Assembly: GCA_029168955.1 (NCBI GenBank)
Contig: JAPDOI010000384.1
Location: 62,001 to 126,000, forward strand
Direction: 5' to 3'
Source of the DNA: Aplectana chamaeleonis
Taxonomy: Eukaryota; Nematoda; Chromadorea; Rhabditida; Cosmocercidae
DNA length: 64,000 bases
Shown here: positions 1 to 10,079 of the stretch, in pieces
Layout of the letters: every line of letters begins with the position of its first letter
Numbering within the stretch: the first letter of the stretch is position 1
The notes under the pieces: model-generated
Databases searched by the model: none
Seen by the model: the letters and a program-made list of their open reading frames with translations, nothing else
What the model was told of the DNA's origin: nothing
Program-made: the position numbers and the translations under genes

Positions 1-556
1 GCCTATAATGAAAAAAAGGAATCTAAAATTTGTCCCAGAAAGACTGTCCGCCCACGCGGTCGGCTTGCGTTTCCAGTGGTGATCGCAACTAGAATTTTTT
101 GATCGAGCGTTACCACAGCTGCGAACAGCTGACTGGGATATGACTCACTATTCGTCCAGTACTGCTGTTAATCGATTTATAGGTCAAATGAATGCATTGG
201 CTGCGGCCACTCGAGACGCAGGCCAACTGAATGGGCGGACATTTTCATTCGGACGGGCTTTATGACTGTAGGGGATTGATTGGAGTTTGTGAAAACATTT
301 TTATTTTCACAATAGAAGGTACCCACCTTGACGAAGTAATGTCGAGCGAAATCCGCGCAGTGAGTCATATAGTCGCCCTTCTTCGCCCTTAACGGGAATC
401 GCCAGCATTCCATCAACGCATTCAAATCAAACCTCTGCAAATCACTATAAACAAGCGAAAGACTAAGCTCTTATTTAGACCTCTGCTAGGAAGAGAATTT
501 CAGCCGACTTCTTCCCTGTTGGCCCATACCCGGTGCGGCAGGTGCATGCCAAATTA
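1..556. other. No recognisable gene
   Basis: I see no convincing coding exon, repeat pair or RNA gene in this stretch. Open frames here are short and lack splice signals in register. It may be the edge of a repeat that continues outside the window. Confidence 0.4.
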
Positions 557-836
557 CTATGCTTCTCTGGGCCGAATTCCGGTCCGCAAATGCGTCTCGA
601 CACGCTTTGCGGCCGCACGCGCTCGAGTCAGTCGAGTTTCCAGCGCCAAAGCCGACTCGATGAGACTTTTTATATACCGTTTTCTGCAATTTTGTTCAGT
701 TTCCAATTTCCAAATCCACTTAGAGTTAACAGATCGACGGCTGAGGCGCTGGAAACTCGACTGACTCGAGCGCGTGCGGCCGCAAAGCGTGTCCTCGACG
801 CAATTGAGGACCAGAATTTGGCCCAGAGAAGCACAG
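557..836. mobile_element. Foldback MITE, family A, copy 1
   Basis: A 280-bp palindromic element flanked by TA on both sides. The terminal repeat reads CTRTGCTTCTCTGGGCC and continues inward as a long GC-rich arm containing a NotI-like GCGGCCGC, separated by a short AT-rich centre. Six copies of this family lie in the window (557, 3388, 13771, 14705, 15271, 19772), all about 273-281 bp except one enlarged by insertion. TA duplication and size suggest a non-autonomous Tc1/mariner-type element; no transposase source is visible for it. Confidence 0.85.
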
Positions 837-1103
837 TACAAATAGTGAAAGCACAGTCACCAGGTGGTGGATAGGATTTATCTATTTAAACATAATTCCG
901 ATAACCCGATTTTCATAATTCCGGTGATTTTTTTCGTTTCAGTTTCCAAATTAAGATGTTCCGTTTCCCGAATTTAAAAAAAATAATTTACGCTAATCCT
1001 TGCTGACAACCCTCCCGGAAAAAAATTTATTCTCATTCGTAGTCCGAGACATATTAGGTACGAGAAACGTTGAGAAAGAAACTTCTTGGCACTGATCGAT
1101 GTG

Positions 1104-1478
1104 CTCAGAAAAATGAAAACAAGTTACTTTTAGAATTTATATTACATGTAAGTTACATTTATGGTACATGCAACTTACACATAGAGTCACCGTGGGTGGC
1201 CATTTCGCCACACACGACACGTGATGTAGACAGTTAGTCCGCACGCGGCCACGCAAAGCGGAAAACGCTCTGAGGGGCCTTCTCTGCAATTGCAAGGTAC
1301 AGTAGTGGGTCTCTTGGCCAAATGAGTTACATGCTACAAATCAGAAACCGTCGAGATGTTACATGCAAGTTAAATGGCCACAGATAGGTCGTAGGTAACT
1401 TTCATAGGCTTAGACATGTTACAAGTCACTTGTTTTCAGCCTTTTATGTTACACGTAACTTGTTTTCATTTCTCTGAG
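1104..1478. mobile_element. Foldback element with CTCAG termini, no RNA-like module
   Basis: A 375-bp element whose ends are inverted copies beginning CTCAGAAAAATGAAAACAAG and CTCAGAGAAATGAAAACAAG. Internal sequence repeats ACATGTAAGTTAC-like blocks. The outermost CTCAG is shared with the module-bearing foldback family elsewhere in the window, but this copy contains no TATA/Sm-like module. It lies immediately next to the stop codon of the neighbouring minus-strand gene. Confidence 0.7.
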
Positions 1479-1480
1479 TA

Positions 1481-2053
1481 CTAGCCTGAAGGCAGCCACA
1501 GTAGATCAAAAAATGGTCCCACCTTGAATGGAGGTATAGCCGGGACGATCCATCTGCTCGTAAGATTCACAGAGGAAAGAGTGGTGCCCTCCGGAAGTTT
1601 CATGGAACACAGCCGACTCATGTGAGCAGATGTCTCTGCGATGTCGTTTTTCAGGGCAGGCACCCTAATCAGAAGAGAATCCACCTAAAACCACAACGGT
1701 GACGAGACTCACGAGTTACCCTCCCACGAAATATGTCTAACCATGGCAGCCAATCCTGTCGATATCATCACTGACTTCTCCAAGACCTTAATGAGGAGGT
1801 TCACAACGGTATCCGTCGACTTTGGCATCGTGGCTATTTCTGCTTGGACGTCCTTCACTTCCTGGATATTCACCCGCACGTTTTTTAGACGACTTCTGAT
1901 TAAATGCTGCAACTAGAGTCTGTTAGCACTCGGAAACACTTTTTGGAAGATATCGGCTCACTTCATATTCGGGGACATCGGCAGCGCACACAACAAGGTG
2001 GCCAAAATCGCTGAGGGAAACATTCTTCGATCGCGACACCTGGTCAACCATAT
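1481..2053 (-). CDS. Unknown protein, three exons, possibly complete
   Basis: I do not recognise this gene. Reading minus, a TTTTTCAG acceptor lies two bases before an ATG at 2051-2049, as expected for a trans-spliced start. Proposed exons are 2053-1962, 1906-1742 and 1684-1523, joined by introns of 55 and 57 bases in phase 0; the donors are GTGAGC and a weaker GTTAGA. The product begins MVDQVSRSKNVSLSDFGHLV and is otherwise mildly helical (NIQEVKDVQAEIATMPKS), without a signal peptide or membrane segment. After the third exon there is either a donor (AAG/GTGGGA at 1522) or a read-through to a TAG at 1483-1481, which abuts the 1104-1478 element. The insertion may therefore have truncated the gene. 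No family is assigned. Confidence 0.5.
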
Positions 2054-2253
2054 CTGAAAAAGCAGGCTGCTTGGTTGAAAACACTCGGGGTGAGTTTTAA
2101 TCAGACCACAATACGAACTGAGAACAAACTGAGCACGCTGATAGGTTGAAAGGCTCCTCCTGTAATAGGAGCACGTGCTGCGACTGCGAAAGACGCCTCG
2201 CCTACGTTGAAGATGTTGATAAGAAACCACAACGCAGAAGCAGTTCGGCACTT

Positions 2254-2405
2254 ACACGTGGCGCGCGCTGCGGAAAACCGCTGCGCGCACGTCGTCGTTG
2301 GAGCGCGTTGACCGACCGCCAACTATTTTTCTCGTCAGAGGCCTCACGCTTAACGCGCCCCAACGACGTAGTGCACGCAGCGGTTTTCCGTCGCGCGTGT
2401 CACAT
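2254..2405. repeat. GC-rich palindrome
   Basis: Two arms of about 55 bases (around 2256-2310 and 2350-2402) are inverted copies containing GCGGAAAACCGCTGCG and a GTCGTTGGNGCGCGTT block. A weaker outer pair, with ATAGGAGCACGTGCTGC near 2165 and again inverted near 2575, suggests a larger nested foldback of about 430 bp. No coding evidence. Confidence 0.6.
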
Positions 2406-2440
2406 GTGCCAGCCGAACTGCTCCCGCGCTGTGGATTCGA

Positions 2441-2492
2441 TCAAGTTCTCCCTAAGTTGCTACTATACAAGTTCTCCCTAAGTTGCTACTAC
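2441..2492. repeat. Tandem duplication of about 25 bp
   Basis: The unit AAGTTCTCCCTAAGTTGCTA occurs twice in direct tandem with only one or two differences. It lies inside the larger GC-rich foldback region and has no coding role that I can see. Confidence 0.7.
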
Positions 2493-2785
2493 AGGAACAT
2501 GTTGTTTTATTTCAGAAGTATGTGCTGCAAATGCACAAATTTTTCAGCATCCATGTCATCATCCGCGGCAGCACGTGCTCCTATCGTACCAAAGCGTTCC
2601 CCCCCCCCCCAGCTGCAGCAGACCGCAACAAAAACATCATTCTCGCCACTTTTCTTCGAAGCTTTCCTCGTTGTATACCACGGGGAGACCCCCTCAGCGG
2701 TCATAAATCGTCCAGTGTGCCCTACTGATATACTTCTATTCCATTTATTATTTTTACCAAATTTTGAACCGCCGAATACCATATA

Positions 2786-2930
2786 TGATTGGCATGGATC
2801 CTGAAGAGACTCAGCGTTCCCCATTGTAGGTTGGCGCAAACTCGGTGCCATATGTTATAACAAAGGTACACCGAGTTTGCGCCAACCTTCAACAGTGAAC
2901 GCAAAGTCTCTTCCAGATCAATGCCGACGT
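2786..2930. mobile_element. 145-bp hairpin MITE, family B, copy 1
   Basis: Flanked by TA at both ends. The core is a strong hairpin with arms GGTTGGCGCAAACTCGGTGC and their complement around a short AT loop; the outer arms contain GAAGAGACT. Three copies in this window (2786, 25211, 57561) are each exactly 145 bp, so length is tightly kept. Confidence 0.85.
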
Positions 2931-3387
2931 TATTTTTGCATTGCGACCGGCGCAGGCGAATTTTCTGGAAAAAAATAGGTCAACGAGGAGAGGGTCGTTG
3001 CTCCACCAAAAATTGGCGCAACAGCCTACTCAACCCCGCCTTCCAAGAGGGGTCTCGAAAGGCAAAGCACGTGGTTACTCGAAAAACATTTAAATGACTA
3101 GTCCTACGAAGAGCACGTGGCACTATTGTCCTCCGTACCGACCTGTAGTCAGTTGGCAGCATATTTTGGTCAAAGTTTACACCTCAAGCATTGCAACACG
3201 TGTTCTCATTTGGCGAACAATGCGGCGACGTGCTCCCCATAACACCCTATATCTGATACCTTTACAAGGGAAACGTTTATGGCGGTAAAAGCATCGCGCA
3301 AAAACGACTTATATTGTTTGCATCTCTAAGACCTCCTTAGTTGAACTGCGCAGTATCCCGCTCCGAGCTGCAGATTCCAAGAAATTA

Positions 3388-3666
3388 GTGTGCTTCTCTG
3401 GGACAAATTCCGATCCGCAATTGCGTCTCGACACGCTTTGCGGCCGCGCGCTTCCGAGTCGCATGAGTTTCCAGCGCCGCAGCCGCCGATCTGTTGACTC
3501 TAGGTTGCTTTTAGAAACTCGAAACTATACAAAATTGGAGAAAACTGTATAAAAGAGCCACATGGAGCCGGCCTTGGCGCTGGAAACTCGACTGACTCGA
3601 GCGCGTGCGGTCGCAAAGCGTGTCGAGACGCAATTGCGGAGCGCAATTTGGCCCAGAGAAGCAGAG
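3388..3666. mobile_element. Foldback MITE, family A, copy 2
   Basis: A 279-bp TA-flanked palindrome whose ends read GTGTGCTTCTCTGGGAC and the complement of CTCTGCTTCTCTGGGCC. Same GC-rich arms and AT-rich centre as the copy at 557. Confidence 0.85.
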
Positions 3667-3759
3667 TACAAGCTAAAAAGGTCGTTTATTGTGCTCTTTG
3701 TGCCTTCCGAGCAGTAATCTTCCAAAAATCTGGAAGCAGACCTTAAAATCGTGTTAAGC

Positions 3760-4260
3760 GCCCGAAACTACCCCCCTAAGCAAAGTTTGGGTGAAAGCAC
3801 ATTTTCCGAACTTTGCGCACACTGATGGCTTTTTGGACTTATACAGATTTTCGGATGGGCGCTTTTTACGCCAATTGGCTCTGGGAGCGTTTAAAAAGAA
3901 CGTTCCTGATTTGACTTCAAACCCTCCTTTATCTATTGTTTTTTCCAGAGTTTTCGACTAAATTCTTCCAAAGCTTCCAATCGGGGGAAATTTGAGGGCA
4001 AAATATGAGTATTGACGATTTCCGGAACGCTACGATAGAAATGGCTCAAAATGTTTCTCTGTGGCTTATTCGGAGCGCTAAACACGAATCTGAAGTCGAT
4101 GTATCGAAACTTGACAGATTACGGTAGATTACGAAGGGTATACCGTAGTTTGATCAAAGTCTCAGATTTGATTCAAAATTTGTATACGGAGTTTATTCGA
4201 GGTGGTGAATACGAAATCAACGTCCGTTTGTCGATTTTCAAAATACTAAGGTAGGTTTTG
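3760..4260. repeat. Dispersed repeat R4, copy 1
   Basis: AT-rich sequence sharing long blocks with 17100-17900 and with 59407-60140. It includes the recurring pieces about TACGGTAGATTACGAAGG, GGTGAATACGAAATC and AATCTGAAGTCGATGTA. Short open frames within it contain no domain. It is non-coding repeat as far as I can see. Confidence 0.6.
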
Positions 4261-4813
4261 CTTCTCGAATGACATTGTTTAGTGCTAGTAACCAGAAAAG
4301 GAAGAGCTGCGGACACCTCAGCAGACTGCGCTGCGTCGTGTGCGCCCACGAGAAATGTGGTGATCGATCGGCGCACGCGACAGACGCGCGGCCTGCTGAG
4401 TGGTCCGCAGCTATCCCTCTCGCGGATACACCCATCATTCCTACCGTAACCTACAGTCAGCCTCAGAATTTCGACAAAGGGACTGCAGATTCGTGTTCAC
4501 TGCCCTACATTACCCTTACATACAAAATTTCAGCAAAATCCGAGATGTTTCGGAACATCCAAAAAATACCTTTTCGCGAAGCTTGAAAAAAAAACGCTTA
4601 TAATTTCTTGGAACCTGCCACTCGGGGCGGGATACTGCGCATTTTTACTATTGAGCCAGAAGAGATACTAACCATACTATTCGTTTTCGCAGATGCGTTT
4701 ACCAATAAAAACACACTTCCCTTGTTAGTATTCAAATTGAAAGCGTAAGGTCGAACTGGACTCCACCAGAGCGCGGATGGACCGAAGGTTTCTACTTGAC
4801 GAACTAGAACCTT

Positions 4814-5053
4814 CTCAGGCGATTATCGGCCACGAGCCGCCTGACAGTTCGGCTCGTTTTTCCAATCTGTGAGTCGGCTCCTGTTGCTGTCCGAGCCACT
4901 GCTGTTGCTTTCCGGGCCCCTGCTGTTGCTGTCCGGGCTATTCCGGTTGGCCCGAGCAGCAACAGCAGTAGCCCGGAGATTGGGAGAACGAGCCGAGCTG
5001 TCAGGCGGCTCCGATTCCCATTCGGTGCGGCTCGGGGCCGAGAATCGCCTGAG
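4814..5053. mobile_element. 240-bp foldback MITE, family D, copy 1
   Basis: Terminal repeats CTCAGGCGATTATCGGCC and CTCAGGCGATTCTCGGCC are flanked by TT on both sides. The arms continue as GAGCCGCCTGACAGTTCGGC. The centre is a CTGTTGCTGTCCGGGC-type short tandem array. A second 240-bp copy lies at 15862-16101 with a TA duplication, and a disrupted third around 40222-40975. Confidence 0.8.
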
Positions 5054-5276
5054 TTTGGTCCCGGCACAAAAAAACGGACGGCCCGTCTTTGGCAAATCGA
5101 AATATCAGGCTGACTCAATCAAGGGTAGTGGTCCTGAGTAGAAAAGCCTGCTCTTTCGAACTGCAAACAACGGAGTAACTCGTCCATTTTCGTTTACTGG
5201 GACCGTAACACGTATTCTAGGACACCTGGCCGCATTTCATGTCAGTGAGAAAGCTGAAGACGGAGGTAAAACTCAC

Positions 5277-5423
5277 TTGAGCCACTATTGCTCTGAGTTG
5301 CGCCTTCGTTAGAATGTGCTTCTTCTTCTTCCGCTCCTTGCCTCTCTTCCTCATCGAAATACACATAAGAATCCTCTTCGATCTTCACTTCACGCGAGAC
5401 TTCAGGAAGCGGATTATATGCAG
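5277..5423 (-). CDS. Acidic exon, third of three related exons
   Basis: This exon has an ATTTAG acceptor, an AA/GTGAGT donor and a length of 147 bases, with phase-1 introns on both sides. It encodes AYNPLPEVSREVKIEEDS followed by YVYFDEEERQ and a Glu-rich tail ending near SNSGS. It aligns with the exons at 5738-5875 and 9286-9414: a Pro-containing start, then V-K-(V/I)-E, an aromatic-rich block, an acidic stretch and a Ser-rich end. It is the most diverged of the three with respect to the prolyl-oligopeptidase-like pattern seen in the middle exon. Function unknown. Confidence 0.5.
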
Positions 5424-5737
5424 CTAAATTAGATGCACATCGAGATTTCGCTCCGGTCCGCAAATGCAGACATCGCTGTAGCAGCACGAAGCTCGAAGAT
5501 AATCGCGCTGGGACCCCGTGACCCCAGCACGATTTTGTCTGCAATGCGTGTGGCAACAGCGTTTGTCCGCAACTAGCGACCTTAAGCGGACAGCCCGCTG
5601 GCTGACAACTGATCAACAGGCGGCCTTACTTTTGCCAGCGGGCTGCCCGCATAAAGCTATTGGCCAGCGACGGACCTACAAAAAAAAACGAATTACCCAA
5701 AAATCGCAACCCACAAAAGCTTACTTGTAAGACCAAC

Positions 5738-5875
5738 CTAGGCTGCTACTACTCGGAATGGCGTTTTCGATAAAGCGTGCCTCTTCATCCGCCTCTGGCC
5801 TGTCAACGTAGTCCAAATATCTGAACGGATCCTCAACCTTCACTCCATGGTTGAGTTCAGGTGGAGGCAATGTAG
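5738..5875 (-). CDS. Exon resembling the N-terminus of prolyl oligopeptidase
   Basis: This 138-base exon is bounded by TTTCAG and CTAG/GTTGGT, with phase-1 introns on both sides. It encodes LPPPELNHGVKVEDPFRYLD, then YVDRPEADEEARFIENAI and a serine-rich end. Peptidase family S9 (prolyl oligopeptidase) proteins begin with a segment of the form YHG-K-x2-DP-Y-x-WLED-x-(D/E)-x-F-(I/V)-E, and the HG, K, DP(F/Y), L and F-(I/V)-E positions match here. No catalytic-domain exon is present in the window. It could be a true first domain of a gene extending beyond the repeats, or a relic. The assignment rests on about ten positions. Confidence 0.4.
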
Positions 5876-6282
5876 CTGAAACAAACTTCAGGAGTATAAG
5901 CATGAAATTCAAGCTTCCTTCTATTCAGACACTAACATATTACTGTAAGAGTATGGCTTGTGTACCCAGTACACGGAAAAGGTAGCACCACGGCTAGTTG
6001 GGCGCCTAAACACGACGCGCGTGGCGGAAATCGGCCGCATTCTGGCCTCTTCAATAGCTTAGGGTGGAGACGCTCTAGCGATGAGATTAACGCAGATGAA
6101 TCTCGTCCACAGTTCCTCCTTTTCCGTGTACTGTGTCCAGAAGCCGTGACTGAGTGTTAGCAACCAGCGGAAACAGCGTGTTGCCAACATTCTTGTTGGT
6201 ACACATAAAACTCAGCTAGGGAACTCATTTTCGGAGAAGAGGCTGGAAATGAATGCGGGTCGCTCCTATTCCAATTTGAACT

Positions 6283-6760
6283 TGATACCTTAACTTTGAA
6301 GGGTACTTCAAAATCGTGGGTTTACATACTAAATTAGCCGTGGAGCACGAAAACTGCTTGGACATGCTACGGATGTATAAAATAGGGTGTGTGGGTGGAT
6401 CTCCCGCCAATTGACATAGGTCGTTGGGGGTGAATACTGAACTTGCCAGAATTCGTACTCATGGCACGCCATCGATCGATAACCAATATTATCAATTTTC
6501 GCGCCTATTGCACAAAATGCGGCGAGGAAAGGTAATTGCTAATGGGACTGGGTTCAATGGTTGGGGAATTCTGCTCATCAGTCATCATCGATAAATGTCA
6601 ATCAATAATATTTATTTTTTCGCCTGTTGCACGAAAAACCTCAATTATATCTGACTGTTGCTGGCTCTATGTCACCTGTTTGGGAATTTTTCTCATCATG
6701 CAAAATCGAATATTAGTGATCAATAATATCGATTTTCACCTGTTGCACAAGATGCGGCAA
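6283..6760. repeat. Dispersed repeat R5, left part of copy 1
   Basis: Starts at a GATACCTTAACTTTGAAGGG block and runs through repeated pieces containing TTGCACAAAATGCGGC and AATAATATCGATTTT. The same order of blocks recurs at 41310-42490. This copy is interrupted at 6761 by a CTCAG foldback element, while the other copy is uninterrupted at the corresponding place (near 41785). Confidence 0.7.
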
Positions 6761-7703
6761 CTCAGACACGCTGACGGTTGTTCAGCGGGGTAAAAAGGCT
6801 TGTCGGTGCGACGGCGGGAGCGAAAACGGGGAGGAGTCAAATTATCGGTTGTACCGCAGATAGAGAAATTCAATACACGGAGATGGTTATTTGGCGGTGG
6901 AAAACGGGTTGACGGTGCAACGGCGGGGGCATGCTCTGCCGTCAAGCATGTGGCACGTTTCGTAACTCAGACAAAAGACGGGTGCGCCGTCATCAACATG
7001 TTTAGACAAAAGTATTAACAATGATGGGGGTATAAAAGACTCCTCATCTCACCGTGTGCCTCAGTCGGCTCTTCGGAGCCGGACCTGGGGTGCGTTCCAA
7101 GAACATTCCCATGGCAAAGGTTTTCCATGAAAACGTGGCCACTGCGACGTGGAAGCAATAAGCAGTTACAATTCGTGGCCCTGGAAAACAAGTTTGGTCA
7201 TGGAAAGGCTGTTTGCCCTCCCACGGCATCGTGGAAACATTCTTGGAACGCATCCCTGGACGATGCCCTCGAATCGCTTTCCAGAAGATCCAGCGGATGC
7301 CGGAGGATAAATTTTGTCGCCGAGGGGAGGAGGCTCCCCACGGCTTGGGGGGGGGGGCTGATACCCAACTGTGGGGAGCCTCATGGTCCGCAGTAGGGTG
7401 CACTCCACCGTGGACCGTGGCGGTGGAACCACCCCAATAGGGATGTCCCGGGATCCCCTCAGCGAACCAGGGAATACCCAGGATCTATTGAAAAGCGCGT
7501 GACCAGCAATCTGGTTCGGTTGTACCGCGGTGTGAGATCGGTTGAACGGCCGCAGATGCCCCAGCGGGCCCACCGACCTTCCCCCGCCGAATAACCGCCC
7601 ACGTGTCTGTGCGGTTGTACGGAGGGAGAGTATCGGTTATACGCTGGATGACCAGGGAGGGGCAACCGACCTACCCCGCGGAATAACCGCTCCCATGTCT
7701 GAG
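6761..7703. mobile_element. CTCAG foldback element E10 (943 bp)
   Basis: Ends begin CTCAGACACGCTGACGG and CTCAGACATGGGAGCGG, flanked by AA on both sides; the uninterrupted paralogue at about 41785 has a single AA. It carries one TATA/Sm-like module (7031-7345) that is itself split by a smaller palindrome. It belongs to a family whose members share CTCAG-like termini and the internal module but differ greatly in arm sequence. Confidence 0.75.
7031..7345 (+). ncRNA. snRNA/SL-RNA-like module m10, split by an insertion
   Basis: TATAAAA at 7031 is followed 59 bases later by a GT (7090). Just before the GT is a hairpin GTCGGCTCTTCGGAGCCGG. A palindrome with ends GTGCGTTCCAAGAA interrupts the module until about 7254. 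Beyond it lie the Sm-like site AAATTTTG (7309-7316) and a strong hairpin GCCGAGGGGAG/CTCCCCACGGC, then a poly-G run. This is the same architecture as nine other modules. Transcription is inferred, and the insertion probably makes this copy non-functional. Confidence 0.35.
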
Positions 7704-8497
7704 AATGAGTGGTGTTTTTGAGTGGAAGTTCCGGAAATTGCACTCACACGACAATATCGTCTGTTAGATGTTTCCTCTCTCCTAAATGGAAACCGTGTAG
7801 CAAAATTGAAGTCAGAAAGGGAACCTTCGGGAAAAGTATGTGAAATTTCTGAAAATTGAGCTTCCTGGCAAAAGTAACGATTTCGCAATGCCATATAAAA
7901 GTCAAAAAAAGTTTCAAAAATATCTTGGAATATATCAAAAAAATGATTTGGCGTAAAGTAGCAATGCTGCGGTGAAGAAGACTCACGAGATGAATAGATC
8001 TTACGATCTCCAACTGAAGTGCACTCAGCTGTTGACAACACCTGGCACATTCTATATTTTAACGGAATGATAACGATGGAAAGAAGTTTTATGACCTATA
8101 TCAAAGTTAGGTGCGCGGTGACGCTACGTGGCGATGAATCCTCTGTTTGGGCCACCAGTTTTTCGTGCCGCCGCCTCACTGCTACTCAGCTGCTCCTGAT
8201 GGGAGTAGCTGCTTACTTTATGTGACTGTGGTATATAGAGGTGCGAGCGGTTAAAGGGTTACTTTATACGAAATACGGTCCTTCCTGGCGGTTGGAGCCA
8301 CCAATGGTATCAGTAATTCCACGCTACCTCACCAATTTGATTTAACGATTTTACAGTGTTTTGTGTGCCGGGTGGGGCTCAGCTGATACGCTTCAGTTCT
8401 TTCGTTTCTTTCATTTCTTTCATGTTGTAACCTCTGCACAAGAGGGTCACATCTACTTAGGTGAATGTAGTTATATAAATAAAATAAAATAAAAATA
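7704..8497. repeat. Dispersed repeat R5, middle part of copy 1
   Basis: Continues the R5 repeat after the foldback insertion, with TTCAGAAATTTC-like and TTCCTGGCAAAAGTA blocks that recur near 41880-42050. Short open frames on the minus strand have no recognisable domain. At 8040-8250 the sequence differs from the other copy and I see nothing identifiable there. Confidence 0.5.
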
Positions 8498-8893
8498 GCC
8501 TTAAGTAATAAAAAGGCTAGGAAATGAAATGAAGTTACTAGAAATACGATTTAGCGGTCAATCATAGATAAACCTATCGATAAGTAAAGACAGACGAGAG
8601 ATCGGATTTTACAAGCTTCTCCGTTAACTTATCAAAGGGAAATCAAGCGCGATATGGATTGGAGCGTTGCGTTCACCTAGCTTGACCTATGCTGATTCCC
8701 TCCCTACAACTTTCAAAAATGGCTTAATGTTTCCGCTGCGCGCTTGATTTCGTCTTGATAAGTTTAACGGAAAAGCTGGTAAAATCCTATCCCTCGTTTG
8801 TCACAAGTTCTCAATAGTTGGCCTATGATTGACCTCCAAATCGTATTTATACTTATTTCACTTCATTTCCTAGCTTTTTGTATCACTTAAGGC
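8498..8893. mobile_element. TA-flanked foldback element, family F, copy 1 (396 bp)
   Basis: Ends GCCTTAAGTAATAAAAAGGC and the complement, flanked by TA. The arms contain GGAAATGAAATGAAG and AACTTATCAAA-type blocks. A 318-bp relative at 42048-42365 occupies the same place in the other copy of repeat R5, so the insertion predates the duplication of R5 or the element is part of it. Confidence 0.75.
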
Positions 8894-9285
8894 TAATTTG
8901 GGCCAAATCATTTTTGAGATATTTCAAGATATGTTTGAAACTTTTTGTTTCTAAATGGCATTGCCAAATCGCTACTTTCGCCAGGAAGCTAAATCTTCAG
9001 AAATTTCCCACTTTCTGACTCAAATTTTGCTCCACGGTCTCCATTTTGGAGAGATGAAACCTCCAACAGAAGATATTGTCGAAAGACTGCAATTGTTGAA
9101 GCTTGTGACTCACAACCATAAAAAACACCACTCATTGCCGCATTTTGTAGAAGAAGCAAAAATTCGATATTATTGATCATCAATATTCGATTTTCCAGGA
9201 AGCCAGACCTTCAGAAATCTAACCCTTACATAGAAACGGACCCGTTTTAAGCTAAAAGATCCAAAAGGGATGAGAACAAACTAAC

Positions 9286-9414
9286 CTAGGCTATTACTGC
9301 TCGAATTTGTATCTTCTATGAAAGGTGGCTCTTCTTCGCCGTAGCCCATATAGATAAGCGGCTCCCTTTCAACCTTCACTTGACGCGGCATTTTAGGCAG
9401 TGGTGGTAACGAAT
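9286..9414 (-). CDS. First of three related exons
   Basis: A 129-base exon with TTCCAG acceptor and CTAG/GTTAGT donor, phase 1 on both sides. It encodes LPPLPKMPRQVKVEREPLIY followed by MGYGEEEPPFIEDTNSSS. It aligns with the exon at 5738-5875 (LPP start, VKVE, FIE, serine-rich SLG end). All three exons have lengths divisible by three and the same phase, so any could be added or skipped without changing frame. The host gene is not identified. Confidence 0.5.
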
Positions 9415-9439
9415 CTGGAATAAAAAGACATTAATAACT

Positions 9440-9830
9440 ATGTAAATCAATTCCTAAGCTTGATCAAACACTCATAATTGTGTTCCGCCCGAGCGATGCC
9501 GTTTCAAAACTGGATTGCCAGCAGTTTGTCCCAAAACATCGCCCACTGGCAGATGCTTGAACATCCGGCTTTGTCCGAAACACCCTCCATTCCACCCGAA
9601 ACATCTTGCATTTGCCAGCAGACCCAAGACACTCGTAATTGTGTTCCGCCAAACTGATGTTGTCACTGCTTGACTCGGGGCAAACGACAGGTGTCCAGCC
9701 GTCAAAGATAACGCAAAAAAGCGATGTGTTTCGGGATAAACGGCCGACGTTTCGGGTTAACAAATTCGGTCTTCATACGGCAACTGTCTGGCGGAACACA
9801 AGTATCAGTGTGTGAGTGCAGTGTGGTAAA
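9440..9830. repeat. Foldback with repeated GTGTTCCGCC blocks
   Basis: The piece CACTCATAATTGTGTTCCGCC occurs near 9470 and again, diverged, near 9630, with an inverted copy (GGCGGAACACAAG) near 9790. Open frames across it read through on the minus strand but show no domain. Target duplications were not resolved. Confidence 0.5.
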
Positions 9831-10079
9831 ATATAAAGGAATACCAACTATTTATGGCGTTTAGCGATCTTTTCCGGTGACCTGGTGGAGGTAGAAGAGG
9901 CGGGAGAGAAGAGGAGGCCATGTTGCGTTCAAGACCAATGCAAACCTGTAAAAGTCACGCCTAATTGCACAAAACAAGAAAAATTGAAGCTATTAAACTA
10001 AACGTCAAGGATGTAGAGTGAACGACCTAGAAAGGGAAGTTAAATTTGAAATAGGGTTGTAATGCAAGCGAAGAGTACA
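9831..10079. other. Nothing recognised
   Basis: AT-rich sequence between two foldbacks with no exon signal, RNA gene or repeat that I can define. Confidence 0.3.

Noticed and set aside
7044..7743. Several overlapping 90-135-codon open frames on both strands
   Set aside because: They are by-products of the GC-rich arms of a foldback element; no splice signals, domain or consistent frame between related copies.
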